Assembly: GCA_905215965.1 (NCBI GenBank)
Contig: CAJMSD010000001.1
Span: forward strand, 1 to 64,000
Source of the DNA: an uncultured bacterium
GTDB taxonomy: Bacteria; Bacillota; Clostridia; Oscillospirales; Ruminococcaceae
Length of the DNA: 64,000 bases
Reading direction: 5' to 3'
The notes under the pieces are model-generated. The model did not search any database. It was not told the DNA's origin and saw nothing but the letters and a program-made list of their open reading frames with translations. The position numbers and the translations under genes were made by a program. Below, piece after piece: positions 43,096 to 52,430 of this stretch (position 1 is the stretch's first letter; each line of letters opens with the position of its first letter).

Positions 43096-43794
43096 TTATT
43101 TGTTCGAGCGGAAAGGGTTATCGATGAACGTTATTTCACGTCCGATCTTACGGATATCTTCTCCGGTGCTTTCGATAATTTCCCTTACCTTGTCAAAGTC
43201 ATAGCTGACGACGCGTTTTCCGCACCGCCGTGCGTAATTTACGGTCTGAGCTGTTCCCGAACAGAAATTATCCTTGTTGAAAAAAGCTATAACGGCGTCG
43301 GAATGATCGACCATATAATAGTTGCGGTCGCGGTACAGCGTTGGAGAGCCTCTGCCGGAGCAGGTTTTCGAGAAGTACGCTTCGGGATCTCCGCATACCG
43401 ATATAAGCATATCGGCTTCATTTTCAACTGCGGTCAGAAGAGCTTTGTCCTCTGCGCAGAAACGCTGAGAATGCCGAAGATAGGGCATAGCTCCGATAAG
43501 CCTGATGCCATTGTTTTTTCTTCGCTTGAGCAGCACATATTCGGCAGCCCAGAGGTCGATGCCGCTTGCAAGACCGCTTATAAAGGTATCGTAGCCGTAA
43601 TCAGCCGCCATGTCGATATATCTGTACAGCGTAAGCTTTACCGAAACAAGGGCGGAACGTCCGAGACCGCAGGCTTTTGCGCAGGCGGTAATGCTTTTTT
43701 CGCGGTGTCCTGTAAAGCAAAGAATGTTCTTGCCGTTTATATCAGCCTCGTCGGCGGTATAAACCGGTTTTCCGGAATCGAGCGAAAACAGCAT
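43096..43794 (-). CDS. SLOG-family protein (YpsA/DUF1273-like)
   Basis: The 232-residue protein has the SLOG opening KNILCFTGHREKS (about 23-35), then TFISGLASGIDLWAAE and AVIAFFNKDNFCSGTAQTV, which form a Rossmann-like nucleotide-binding fold. Related YpsA proteins influence cell division in Firmicutes; SLOG domains are thought to bind or make nucleotide derivatives. Function here unknown. GGAGG lies 6 bases before the ATG. Confidence 0.8.
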   Translation of the reverse strand: MLFSLDSGKPVYTADEADINGKNILCFTGHREKSITACAKACGLGRSALVSVKLTLYRYIDMAADYGYDTFISGLASGIDLWAAEYVLLKRRKNNGIRLIGAMPYLRHSQRFCAEDKALLTAVENEADMLISVCGDPEAYFSKTCSGRGSPTLYRDRNYYMVDHSDAVIAFFNKDNFCSGTAQTVNYARRCGKRVVSYDFDKVREIIESTGEDIRKIGREITFIDNPFRSNK

Positions 43795-43906
43795 GGCGAT
43801 CCTCCTGACAGAATAATTAAGATTTATAGCTTATTCCCACAAAATTAAGCTTGGAAGCTCCGCAGCTGCTTTTGTGAGAAAAAGTTTTTAAAATCCTGCA
43901 TATAAA

Positions 43907-43935
43907 ATTATAACACACTATAACATATATTTCAA
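43907..43935 (-). promoter_or_regulatory. Promoter of the SLOG gene
   Basis: On the minus strand: TTGAAA (43935-43930), 17 bases, TATAAT (43912-43907). A leader of about 110 bases follows. Confidence 0.7.
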
Positions 43936-44075
43936 GAACCTTTCTTAACCTGTAATTGAATTTTAATAAAGGGCGGTTCCGTATGCTCAGGTATGCGGAA
44001 AGGCGGACGGTTCATTGAAAAGTGCGGCGCGGAATCCTGATGCGCCGATACAGAACAACGAAAGGAAGCATAATT

Positions 44076-45209
44076 ATGAAGCCTTATCTGAAAAGAGCGT
44101 GGGCGGAGATATCTCTGTCGGCTCTGAAAAAAAACGTTGAAATTATTAAAGGACTGAACTCCGCGAAGACGGAGATAATGGCGGTCGTCAAGGCGGACGC
44201 TTACGGTCACGGAGATGAGGAGATATGCCGATGTCTTGCGGAGGAATGCGGAATAAAATATTTTGCCGTTTCAAATCTTGACGAGGCTGTCGCCGTAAGG
44301 AAATTCTGTCCGGAAGCCGAGATATTGATACTTGGATATACTCCGCCGGAATACGCCCATGAAATCGCTCAGCATAATATTATTCAGGGAGTGGTCTCTG
44401 CCGAATATGCCGCGGCGCTCTGCTCGAACAGCAGCGAGAAGCTGCGCTGTCACATAAAAATAGATACAGGAATGGGAAGGATAGGTCTTAAATATGATAC
44501 TCCCGAAAAATGCGCGGAGGCGGTTGCCGCTTTGTGCGCCGAAAAGGGACTTTCGGTCGAAGGAATATACACGCACTTTGCCGCTGCGGACAGCCTTGAC
44601 TCGGACAATGTTGCTTATACCGACAGACAGCAAAGGTTTATTCTTGATACGAACGACTGCCTGAATAAGATGGGGATTCATCTCCGCCATGTTCACTTTA
44701 TGAACAGCGCGGCGGTCTGCTGCCGTAATTCCTCGGAAAGCACGCTTGCACGCGCGGGAATCATTCTTTACGGACTTCATCCCGACCCCGAGCTTCCTAT
44801 CCCCGACGGTCTGAGACCAGTTATGGAGCTGAAAGCCGTTATTTCTCATGTTAAGGACATCAACGCCGGAGACTGCGTAAGCTATGGCAGAACTTTTACC
44901 GCCGACCGCAGGATGCGTATCGCTACCGTTACAATAGGCTATGCCGACGGCTATTCGAGACTGCTTTCTTCAAAAGGAAGCATTCTTGTGCGCGGAGTCC
45001 GCTGTAAGATCGTGGGCAGGGTATGCATGGATCAGCTGATGATAGATGTGACGGACGCTGAAGCCGAGGCAGGGGATATCGTTACTCTCATCGGCAGGGA
45101 CGGCGAAGATGAAATTACTGCCGACGAGCTGGCTTCGATTTACGGAACGATCGGCTACGAGGTCGTATGCGGAATCTCCAAGAGAGTTCCGAGAATATAT
45201 ATTGATTAG
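44076..45209 (+). CDS. alr: Alanine racemase
   Basis: The 377-residue PLP enzyme supplies D-alanine for peptidoglycan. PLP lysine K39 in AVVKADAYGHG, the second catalytic tyrosine region SYGRTF, and the phosphate-binding and substrate segments IGYADGYSR and CMDQLMIDVT are complete. I chose ATG 44076 with AAAGGAAG 8-9 bases upstream; in-frame codons upstream lack a site. It is followed after 16 bases by the radical SAM gene. Confidence 0.94.
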   Translation: MKPYLKRAWAEISLSALKKNVEIIKGLNSAKTEIMAVVKADAYGHGDEEICRCLAEECGIKYFAVSNLDEAVAVRKFCPEAEILILGYTPPEYAHEIAQHNIIQGVVSAEYAAALCSNSSEKLRCHIKIDTGMGRIGLKYDTPEKCAEAVAALCAEKGLSVEGIYTHFAAADSLDSDNVAYTDRQQRFILDTNDCLNKMGIHLRHVHFMNSAAVCCRNSSESTLARAGIILYGLHPDPELPIPDGLRPVMELKAVISHVKDINAGDCVSYGRTFTADRRMRIATVTIGYADGYSRLLSSKGSILVRGVRCKIVGRVCMDQLMIDVTDAEAEAGDIVTLIGRDGEDEITADELASIYGTIGYEVVCGISKRVPRIYID

Positions 45210-45225
45210 TTCAGGAGGTAAAATT

Positions 45226-45840
45226 ATGAAAAAGGCAATGACGATTTCTTATGAGATAGGCGATAAGCTTTATATGAATATTACAAATAAATGTCCGTGC
45301 AGCTGTACATTCTGCATAAGAAACAACGGCGACGGAGCTTACGGTTCCGATCCTCTCTGGCTGGAGCATGAACCGTCTATGGAGGAAATAAAGAAAGATC
45401 TTGCAGCACGCAATCTTTCGGATTACAAGGAGATAATCTTCTGCGGCTACGGCGAACCCACCAACCGCCTTTCCGAGCTTATAGAAACGGCTGAATATAT
45501 CAAAAAGCAGGAAAACTGTCCTCCGCTTCGTCTCAATACGAACGGACTTTCCGACCTTATAAACGGAGAAGCGACGGCGGATAAGCTTTGCGGCATATTT
45601 GACGTTATCTCGGTAAGCCTTAACGCAGGCACAAAGGAAGAGTATATGAAGGTTACGCGTCCGCGGTTTGAAAACGCTTTCGAGAGCTTGCAGAGCTTTA
45701 CCTCCGACTGCGTTAAAAACGGTTCTGCCAAGATAATGATGACAGTGGTGGACGTTATTCCTCCGGAGGAAATAGAAGCGGCAAGACTTCTCAGCGGCAA
45801 GCTCGGAGCGGCTCTGAGAGTGCGCAAATATGATTTCTGA
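45226..45840 (+). CDS. TatD-associated-type radical SAM protein
   Basis: The 204-residue compact radical SAM protein has LYMNITNKCPCSCTFCIRN with C22xxxC26xxC29 for the 4Fe-4S cluster (an additional Cys24 falls within it), IIFCGYGEP, and LRLNTNGLSDLI. These match the small radical SAM group often found next to tatD; its reaction is unknown. AGGAGG lies 8 bases before the ATG. Here it follows alr, not tatD. Confidence 0.85.
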   Translation: MKKAMTISYEIGDKLYMNITNKCPCSCTFCIRNNGDGAYGSDPLWLEHEPSMEEIKKDLAARNLSDYKEIIFCGYGEPTNRLSELIETAEYIKKQENCPPLRLNTNGLSDLINGEATADKLCGIFDVISVSLNAGTKEEYMKVTRPRFENAFESLQSFTSDCVKNGSAKIMMTVVDVIPPEEIEAARLLSGKLGAALRVRKYDF

Positions 45841-45950
45841 GAGCAATTTGTGCAAAATGCACAGCTGACGATAAAAAGCTCTTGAAAGTGTTGTTAAAAA
45901 AGCCGGCTGAAAATTTTGCGTCCGCTATGGAAATCTATCAGGAAATATGT

Positions 45951-45956
45951 TATAAT
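45951..45956 (+). promoter_or_regulatory. Extended -10 box upstream of the small membrane protein gene
   Basis: TATAAT (45951-45956) is preceded by TG one base away (ATGT before it). A poor -35 (TGGAAA) is 17 bases upstream. Confidence 0.4.
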
Positions 45957-46057
45957 ATTACTATGTACACAGTGCTGCCTTAAAGCCGCGCTGAGTGGAA
46001 TGTCGGTGTCCGGCTGCCGAAAAAGCGGTGCGCTGTGACTGTGCGCAGGAGGTTGCT

Positions 46058-46192
46058 ATGAAAAATAAAAAGAAAAGCAAAAAGCTTATAACGGCTGCTG
46101 CGGTTTTAGCCGTGATCCTTACAGCTGCCGGTATCGCTGCCGTATTTGTGTGCAGGAGAATGTTCGATAAAAAGTATTTTACGGTCGAATAA
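46058..46192 (+). CDS. Small single-span membrane protein, unknown
   Basis: The 44-residue polypeptide starts MKNKKKSKKLIT, then a hydrophobic Ala/Val/Leu/Ile segment (about 13-32) and the tail RRMFDKKYFTVE. The site GGAGG lies 5 bases before the ATG, which is the main reason to accept it. No family recognised. The rest of 45841-46340 has no other gene; a GCCGCCGC/GCGGCGG hairpin sits near 46219-46240. Confidence 0.55.
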   Translation: MKNKKKSKKLITAAAVLAVILTAAGIAAVFVCRRMFDKKYFTVE

Positions 46193-46340
46193 TTCGGAAT
46201 CTGCGGATAAGTCAGAAGCCGCCGCAATGAAGCGGCGGATAAAATATACGAGCTTGCCGCGTGCTTTCGCTTTGTTTGGTTTTTGCCGGATACTGCGGAA
46301 ATATGCCGCGTAAAGCTCCGAATCAAAGAGGTTGATAAAA

Positions 46341-47408
46341 ATGGAAATCAAATTTACAAAAGCTGAAACGCTTAAGGCAAAGCCGGAAGCAGGAGCAAAG
46401 CTCGGCTTCGGTCACATCTTTACAGACTATATGCTCGTTATGCCTTACGACGAGGGTCAGGGCTGGCATGATCCCGAAATAAAGCCCTACGGTCCTATCG
46501 AGCTTAGCCCTGCGGCTATGTGTCTCCACTACGGACAGACCGTTTTCGAAGGTATGAAGGCTTACAGAACTGCTGACAATAAGATTCAGCTGTTCAGACC
46601 TATGGAAAATTTCAAGAGACTTAACAAGTCAAATGAGCGTCTCGTTATTCCTGAGCTTCCCGAAGAGCTTGGTATGCAGTGCCTTATGGAGCTGCTTAAG
46701 ATCGAGAAGGACTGGGTTCCCTCAAAGGACGGCGAATCGCTTTACATAAGACCGTTTATTTTTGCTGCCGATCCGTTCCTTGGCGTTAAGCCGGGCGCGC
46801 ACTATCTCTTCATAATCATTCTTTCACCTTCGGGCGCATATTACGAAAGCGGTCTTAATCCCGTTAATATCTACGTTGAAAGCAAATATGTCCGCGCAGT
46901 AAGAGGCGGTATGGGATTTGCAAAAACAGGCGGAAACTATGCGGCTTCCCTTATCGGTCAGGACGAGGCTCATAAGCAGAATTATTCTCAGGTTCTCTGG
47001 CTTGACGGCGTTGAGCAGAAATATATCGAGGAAGTAGGAGCTATGAATATTTTCTTCGTTATCGACGGAGAAGTTGTAACTCCTATGCTTCAGGGCTCGA
47101 TACTCCCCGGAATCACAAGAAAGTCGGCTATTGAAGTATGCAAGAACTGGGGCCTTAAGGTTTCTGAAAGAAGAATAAATATTCAGGAGATCGCTGACGC
47201 TTACGATGCAGGAAAGCTTGAAGAGGTATTCGGTACAGGTACAGCTGCTGTAATTTCTCCTGTAGGTCACCTTAAATGGGGTGATAAGGTAATGGAGATC
47301 AACGGCAACAAGATCGGAAAGATCTCTCAGAAGCTCTATGATACAATGACAGGAATCCAGTGGGGCAAGATCGAGGATACCTTCGGCTGGACAGTTGAAG
47401 TCAAGTAA
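46341..47408 (+). CDS. ilvE: Branched-chain amino acid aminotransferase
   Basis: The 355-residue fold-type IV PLP enzyme transfers amino groups to and from Leu, Ile and Val. LSPAAMCLHYGQTVFEGMKAYR, YIRPFIFAAD, GGNYAASLIGQDEAHK and EEVGAMNIFFV are type II BCAT segments; the PLP lysine is near LWLDGVEQKYIEE. Length is normal. ATG 46341 with GAGG 9 bases upstream. Monocistronic, with its own terminator. The codon use here is strongly biased to A/T-ending optimal codons, as for a highly expressed gene. Confidence 0.95.
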   Translation: MEIKFTKAETLKAKPEAGAKLGFGHIFTDYMLVMPYDEGQGWHDPEIKPYGPIELSPAAMCLHYGQTVFEGMKAYRTADNKIQLFRPMENFKRLNKSNERLVIPELPEELGMQCLMELLKIEKDWVPSKDGESLYIRPFIFAADPFLGVKPGAHYLFIIILSPSGAYYESGLNPVNIYVESKYVRAVRGGMGFAKTGGNYAASLIGQDEAHKQNYSQVLWLDGVEQKYIEEVGAMNIFFVIDGEVVTPMLQGSILPGITRKSAIEVCKNWGLKVSERRINIQEIADAYDAGKLEEVFGTGTAAVISPVGHLKWGDKVMEINGNKIGKISQKLYDTMTGIQWGKIEDTFGWTVEVK

Positions 47409-47433
47409 TTTCGCGGCTTGATTTATATTGATC

Positions 47434-47468
47434 CTAAAGGACGTTCGTATGAGCGTCCTTTTCTTTTG
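47434..47468 (+). terminator. Terminator of ilvE
   Basis: The stem AAAGGACG / CGTCCTTT around GTTCGTATGAGC-type loop bases is followed by TCTTTTG. Confidence 0.85.
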
Positions 47469-47580
47469 TTTTTTTGCCGTATTGACCGTTGGAATAAAAG
47501 AATGATTTGTGCATGATGCACATTGAAAAAGCTGAAATTTTGTTGAATCGGAGAAAAAAACTGTAAATTAAATGTTATTC

Positions 47581-47609
47581 TTTACTTTATTCGGGACGTA
47601 TGTTATAAT
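47581..47609 (+). promoter_or_regulatory. Promoter of the HAD phosphatase gene
   Basis: TTTACT (47581-47586), 17 bases, TATAAT (47604-47609), with a TG one base before the -10 box. Confidence 0.75.
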
Positions 47610-47679
47610 ATAAAAGTATACTGTGCAATTATGCAACAAAATCCGCATATTAATGTGAATGCACTCCCGGGGTGATATT

Positions 47680-48501
47680 ATGAAACGATTGTATATTTCC
47701 GACCTCGACGGTACGCTGCTGAACAACGACCAGAGAGTATCTGCCGAATCGGAACGGCTTCTTCGCGAATGCACGGCAAACGGAAAGTATTTCACCTTTG
47801 CAACTGCCAGAACGGCTGCTTCGGCAATAAAAATAACCGAAAATACAGGAGTAAATATCCCTTGTGTATTGATGAATGGCGTAAGCGTTTACGATACCGT
47901 AAGGCGTGAATATGTGAAAAATGAGTATATCTCCGCTGATAGCTCAATGAGCGTTGCACGGCTTCTGGACAGTATCGGACAAAGCGCTTTTATGTACAAG
48001 ATAAGCGGCAATAAGATATATTGCGAGTATACAAGTCTTGATTCTCCCGAAATGCGCGAGTTCTTTGAGATACGCCGAACGCGCTATGATAAGCCTTTTT
48101 TGCAGATAGACAGCTTCTCTTCGTCATGCGACGGGAGCGTTGTGTATTTTTCTATCCTCGGAAGCCGTGAACGCCTTGAAAAGGTGCGCAGTGCGGCTGA
48201 AAAGGTGAAAGTTCTTAAATATGCGTTCTACAGCGATATTTACAGCGAAAATTCATGGTATCTTGAGATCTTTTCCGAGCATGCTTCAAAGTATAACGGT
48301 GTCAGATTTCTGCGCGAGCATTACGGCTTTGACGAGATCGTGTGCTTCGGAGATAATCTCAACGATCTGTCTATGTTCGAGGCAAGCGACAGGAAGATAG
48401 CCGTTGCCAATGCGAATGAAACGCTAAAAGCCGCAGCCGACGAGATAATCGGCTCGAATCTCGAAAACAGCGTGGCAAAATATATTTCGGACAGCTTATA
48501 A
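47680..48501 (+). CDS. Cof-type HAD-IIB phosphatase
   Basis: The 273-residue hydrolase has motif I DLDGTLLN (about 7-14) with the nucleophile Asp, motif II FATART, a type IIB cap in the middle and motif IV CFGDNLNDLSMF. Cof-type enzymes dephosphorylate sugar phosphates and nucleotide or cofactor phosphates; the substrate is unknown. ATG 47680 with GGGGTG about 8 bases upstream. It precedes iorA by 65 bases with no strong terminator. Confidence 0.88.
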   Translation: MKRLYISDLDGTLLNNDQRVSAESERLLRECTANGKYFTFATARTAASAIKITENTGVNIPCVLMNGVSVYDTVRREYVKNEYISADSSMSVARLLDSIGQSAFMYKISGNKIYCEYTSLDSPEMREFFEIRRTRYDKPFLQIDSFSSSCDGSVVYFSILGSRERLEKVRSAAEKVKVLKYAFYSDIYSENSWYLEIFSEHASKYNGVRFLREHYGFDEIVCFGDNLNDLSMFEASDRKIAVANANETLKAAADEIIGSNLENSVAKYISDSL

Positions 48502-48566
48502 TCTGCTTAAATAATCTGTTTTAAACAGTATGAATACAGGTTCTAAAATAGAAAGGAAAATTCATT

Positions 48567-50300
48567 ATGAAAAAATTAATGTTAGGAAACGACGCTTTTG
48601 CAAGAGGACTTTATGAGGCAGGCTGCAAGGTCGTATCAAGCTATCCCGGTACTCCGTCAACGGAAATTACCGAAGCAGCGGCAAAATATGACGAAATTTA
48701 CGCTGAATGGGCTCCCAACGAAAAGGTAGCTATGGAGACCGCTATCGGAGCTTCCTTTGCCGGAGCAAGAAGCTTCTGCGGAATGAAGCACGTAGGTCTG
48801 AACGTTGCCGCCGATCCGCTTTACACGGCTTCGTATACCGGAGTAAACGGAGGTATGGTCATTGCCGTTGCAGACGATCCCGGAATGCATTCCTCACAGA
48901 ACGAGCAGGACAGCCGTCATCATGCGATAGCTTCGAAGGTGCCGATGCTCGAACCGTCGGATTCGTCCGAGTGCAAGGAATTCGCAAAGCTTGCCTTTGA
49001 TATTTCCGAAGAATTTGACGTTCCCGTTATTGTCAGGACCTCTACAAGAGTCGCTCATTCCCAGAGCATTGTGGAGCTTTGCGACAGAGAGGAAAAAGAA
49101 CTTAAAGAATATACAAAAAATCCGCAGAAATACGTCATGATGCCCGCTTTTGCAAGAGGCAGACACGTTTTCGTTGAGGAGCGTACACAGAAGCTTATCG
49201 AGTATGCCGAGACTTCTCCTCTCAACAGAGTGGAAATGTCCGATAAGTCTGAATTTGCCGTTATCACAAGCGGAGCGGCTTATCAGTATACGAAAGAGGC
49301 TCTGGGCGGCAGAGCGTCCGTATTGAAGCTTGGAATAGCAAATCCGCTTCCTGTCAAGCTTATCAAGGACTTTGCCGCAGGTTTTGAAAAGGTCTACATA
49401 ATCGAAGAGCTTGACGGCATAATCGAACAGCATTGCCGCAATATCGGCGTTAATAATATCGAGGGCAAGGAAATATTCGGCTGTATCGGAGAGCTTTCAC
49501 AGGCTATCATCGCGGAAAAGCTTCTTGGCGAAAAGAAGGAATCCACGGCGCTGGACGTTAATATTCCTGTTCGTCCTCCGGTAATGTGCGCAGGCTGTCC
49601 GCACAGAGGTCTGTTCTATTGCCTCAGCAAGCTGAAGGTCACGGTTTCGGGCGATATAGGATGCTATACTCTTGGCGCTGCCGCTCCGCTTTGCGCTGTT
49701 GATACTACGGTCTGCATGGGAGCTTCAATTTCGGGACTTCACGGCTTCAACAAGGCAAGAGGCGCTGAAAGCGAGAAAAAAAGCGTTGCGGTCATCGGCG
49801 ACTCGACCTTTATGCACAGCGGTATGACGGGTCTTGTGAATATTGCTTATAACGATTCAAATTCTACGGTCATCATTCTCGATAATTCGATCACGGGTAT
49901 GACGGGACACCAGCAGAATCCTACCACAGGAAAAAATCTTAAAGGCGATCCCGCCGCAGCCGTTAATCTTGAGGAGCTTTGCAAGGCTATCGGCATTAAG
50001 CGCGTAAGAGTGGTCGATCCATATTCTCTTGCCGAGACGGAAGCCGTTATTAAGGAGGAGCTTGCCGCCGACGAGGCTTCGGTCATCATTTCAAGACGTC
50101 CGTGCGCTCTGCTTAAATATGTTAAGCATAAGCCTGCGCTTAAAGTTGAATTCGATAAATGCATAGGATGTAAAATGTGCATGAAGCTCGGCTGTCCGGC
50201 TATCTCAATGGTCAACGGAAAAGCAACTATCGATCATACCCAGTGCGTTGGCTGCGGAATCTGCCGCGAGATGTGTAAGAAAGGGGCTATCGTCGAGTAA
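48567..50300 (+). CDS. iorA: Indolepyruvate ferredoxin oxidoreductase, alpha subunit
   Basis: The 577-residue thiamine-diphosphate enzyme interconverts aryl-pyruvates and arylacetyl-CoA with ferredoxin. N-terminal pyrimidine-binding domain (SYPGTPSTEI, WAPNEKVAMETAIGASFAG), a ThDP-binding region (PPVMCAGCPHRG, GDIGCYTLG, VIGDSTFMHSG) and two C-terminal 4Fe-4S motifs (CIGCKMCMKLGCP and CVGCGICREMC). Complete. GAAAGG precedes the ATG. Its partner iorB is 1.5 kb downstream, separated by three unknown genes. Confidence 0.96.
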   Translation: MKKLMLGNDAFARGLYEAGCKVVSSYPGTPSTEITEAAAKYDEIYAEWAPNEKVAMETAIGASFAGARSFCGMKHVGLNVAADPLYTASYTGVNGGMVIAVADDPGMHSSQNEQDSRHHAIASKVPMLEPSDSSECKEFAKLAFDISEEFDVPVIVRTSTRVAHSQSIVELCDREEKELKEYTKNPQKYVMMPAFARGRHVFVEERTQKLIEYAETSPLNRVEMSDKSEFAVITSGAAYQYTKEALGGRASVLKLGIANPLPVKLIKDFAAGFEKVYIIEELDGIIEQHCRNIGVNNIEGKEIFGCIGELSQAIIAEKLLGEKKESTALDVNIPVRPPVMCAGCPHRGLFYCLSKLKVTVSGDIGCYTLGAAAPLCAVDTTVCMGASISGLHGFNKARGAESEKKSVAVIGDSTFMHSGMTGLVNIAYNDSNSTVIILDNSITGMTGHQQNPTTGKNLKGDPAAAVNLEELCKAIGIKRVRVVDPYSLAETEAVIKEELAADEASVIISRRPCALLKYVKHKPALKVEFDKCIGCKMCMKLGCPAISMVNGKATIDHTQCVGCGICREMCKKGAIVE

Positions 50301-50321
50301 ATACCGACTTTGGAGTAAAAC

Positions 50322-50720
50322 ATGGAGATTTATGAAGAGTTTGCAAGGTGGCTCGACGCTTTGCTTGAAAACAACGATATGCCGGCAAATACAGCTGCGT
50401 TCAACTTTAATCTGTATGAAGAGGAGGACGAAGCCTACGGCATTCAGCTTATAGCGGCAGATGAATTCAGCGACGATGACGACGACTGGGCTTGTTCCGA
50501 GGTTTGGTCGTCGGAGGAGGACGTTTTCTATATCGATCATTCGGACGAGGAAAACGCCGATGCTGAAAGAGGTATCGAGTTCATAGGCGGACTTATCCGC
50601 GATTATCTCGAAAACGGAGCAATGTCCACTGTTCTGCGCAAAGCTGAGGCAGTATGCTGCGGTTTTGTGGACGGAGCCCTTACCGTTATCTATAAAAAGG
50701 ATGCGGGCGCGGAAAATTAA
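50322..50720 (+). CDS. Acidic protein of unknown function
   Basis: The 132-residue soluble protein is very acidic: DEFSDDDDDWACSEVW and DHSDEENADAE in the middle, flanked by a helical N-terminus and a hydrophobic-helical C-terminus. I do not recognise the family. GGAG lies 8 bases before the ATG, 21 bases after iorA, so it is almost surely co-transcribed. The region of Asp could bind calcium or mimic nucleic acid, but there is no evidence. Confidence 0.72.
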   Translation: MEIYEEFARWLDALLENNDMPANTAAFNFNLYEEEDEAYGIQLIAADEFSDDDDDWACSEVWSSEEDVFYIDHSDEENADAERGIEFIGGLIRDYLENGAMSTVLRKAEAVCCGFVDGALTVIYKKDAGAEN

Positions 50721-50774
50721 TATTTTACTTGTTTTCGGAGAATATAGGGATTTTACAATCGGGGAGGGGATAAA

Positions 50775-51113
50775 TTGGCACGTTACGGCAGCAGCGGATG
50801 TCTTTTTATGCTGATAGAAGCGGTGATAGGTATGGTTAAATACGCTATCGATGCAAAGCGCGAAAAGGACGGTCTGCCTTCAATGTACAGAGAAAGTATG
50901 GGAAGTCTTTCTGATAACACCGAGCTTTCCAGCTTTGAGACGGTTCAAAGTGTAATGGAAAGTGAACGCTGGGAAGAGCAGCAGCGAATCGCAAAGGAGC
51001 GTGAAAGCTATGTATACAGCGGCGACGATGTCGAAATGGAGGAAATATCGGCAAACGGAACTATTGAACCCAAAAAAGAAGATGATGAAAACGATTTTAT
51101 GAAATCAATATAG
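50775..51113 (+). CDS. Small protein with N-terminal hydrophobic segment, unknown
   Basis: The 112-residue protein starts at a TTG (50775) with GGGGAGGGG 5 bases upstream. A hydrophobic stretch CLFMLIEAVIGMVKYAI (about 9-25) may be a membrane anchor; the rest is charged, Glu/Ser/Lys-rich, ending NDFMKSI. Family unknown. It lies between the acidic-protein gene and the interrupted membrane gene. Confidence 0.65.
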   Translation: MARYGSSGCLFMLIEAVIGMVKYAIDAKREKDGLPSMYRESMGSLSDNTELSSFETVQSVMESERWEEQQRIAKERESYVYSGDDVEMEEISANGTIEPKKEDDENDFMKSI

Positions 51114-51134
51114 CGATTAAAGGAGGATTTTAAA

Positions 51135-51782
51135 ATGTCAAACATGGGAACTACATATTCAAGCAGCGAGCTGGAGGGATACGGCGATCTTAATCTTTAT
51201 CCGGAGGAAGCTCCGGTGCTGACACTCGTAAAGTGAATTCTGGGAGCTCTTATCGGAGCGCTTCCGGGCATGGCTTTGTGGATCATTATCGGCAAGGCAG
51301 GCTACATTGCCGTTGCCTGCGGACTTCTTCTTGCTATCGGTACTGTCGCGGGATATTCGATGATGACAAAAAAAGGCGATGTTTCGCCAGTTATAGGCAT
51401 TATTATCTGTATTCTGGCAATTGCTTTTACGGTTTATCTGGCTGAAAGGATAGTCTGGTCATGGGAGATAATGGATCTGCTTGACGGAATGTTCGAAGAA
51501 TGGCGCGACACCGCCGTTGCGGAAACTATGACGCTTGCAAAGGCATCGGGTTATGATGTTACGGAAAGCGAAGTCAGAGAGCTTTGCACCTATGAGCTTT
51601 TTCAGGAGGCTCTTGCCGAAACCTTTGGATTTTCCGAGATAACCTTTTCAAGCTGCTTCTATCACTTCGATGATATCCTTGAAGCCGTAGAATCCAAAGG
51701 CTCGTTTGCATGGTCGCTCGGAAAGAGCTATATCTGCGCTGCTGCAGGCGGAATCGGAGCTTTGGCAAAGTTCAAAAAATAA
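51135..51782 (+). pseudogene. Membrane protein gene interrupted by an in-frame TGA
   Basis: AAAGGAGG lies 8 bases before ATG 51135. The frame reads 33 codons (MSNMGTTYSSSELEG... ending VLTLVK), meets TGA at 51234-51236, then continues in the same frame with ILGALIGALPGMALW for another 181 codons to the TAA at 51780-51782. The part after the stop starts mid-membrane segment; about three spans follow (to about 51450) and a helical soluble C-terminus. Residues just before and after the TGA look continuous with the LGALIGAxxGxxLW family seen in clostridial membrane proteins, so a Gly (GGA) to stop change is likely. Alternatives: sequencing error, read-through, or restart at ATG 51270. Confidence 0.75.
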
Positions 51783-51845
51783 GGCTTGCGTTCACAGCTC
51801 TGACAGCGGCAGTTATTATAATTAATGATAGGAGATATTTGTTTT

Positions 51846-52430
51846 ATGGAAACTAAATCAATAATGATAGTCGGAGTAGGAGGTCAAGGCTCTTTGCTTG
51901 CCTCAAGACTCCTCGGTAATGTGCTTCTTGCACAGGGATATGACGTTAAAGTAAGCGAAGTTCACGGAATGTCTCAGCGTGGAGGCTCTGTTGTCACTTA
52001 CGTAAAGTACGGGGATAAGGTTTATTCTCCGGTTATTGAAAAGGGCGAAGCTGACGCTGTTATTTCTTTCGAGATCCTTGAAGCTGCAAGATGTCTGCCG
52101 TATCTGAAAAAAGGCGGCAAGCTCGTGACCTCTACTCAGCAGATAGATCCTATGCCCGTAATCACGGGAGCGGCAGAATATCCCGAGGATCTCGCCGATA
52201 AGATCAAGGAAGCAGGCGTTGAGCTTGTGGCTGTTGACGCTCTTGCACTTGCAGAAGAAGCAGGAACGGCAAAGGCTTCAAATGTTGCGCTTATGGGAGC
52301 GCTTGCGGCGAGAATGGATTTCTCGGACGAAATATGGCAGAAGGCTATCGAACAGTGCGTGCCCGAAAAGTTCCTTGAGCTTAACAGGAAAGCCTTTGAG
52401 CTTGGAAAGAAAGCAGGCTGCGTTAATTGA
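51846..52430 (+). CDS. iorB: Indolepyruvate ferredoxin oxidoreductase, beta subunit
   Basis: The 194-residue gamma-type subunit has IMIVGVGGQGSLLASRLLG (about 7-24), VSEVHGMSQRGGSV and the C-terminal FLELNRKAFELGKKA. It pairs with IorA to form the active enzyme. ATG 51846 with AGGAGA about 11 bases upstream; the ATG at 51825 lacks a site. A partial copy of its 3' end occurs at 53001-53052. Confidence 0.95.
   Translation: METKSIMIVGVGGQGSLLASRLLGNVLLAQGYDVKVSEVHGMSQRGGSVVTYVKYGDKVYSPVIEKGEADAVISFEILEAARCLPYLKKGGKLVTSTQQIDPMPVITGAAEYPEDLADKIKEAGVELVAVDALALAEEAGTAKASNVALMGALAARMDFSDEIWQKAIEQCVPEKFLELNRKAFELGKKAGCVN

Noticed and set aside
46219..46240. GC-rich hairpin before ilvE as a T-box or attenuator
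   Set aside because: No T-box core sequence and no T run; a single stem only.
46332..46340. TTG start three codons upstream for ilvE
   Set aside because: The GAGG site is correctly spaced for ATG 46341 and overlaps the region just before the TTG.
51234..51236. TGA as selenocysteine or reassigned tryptophan
   Set aside because: No SECIS-like hairpin directly behind it, the site is at a membrane-segment edge, and TGA ends normal genes in the same window.
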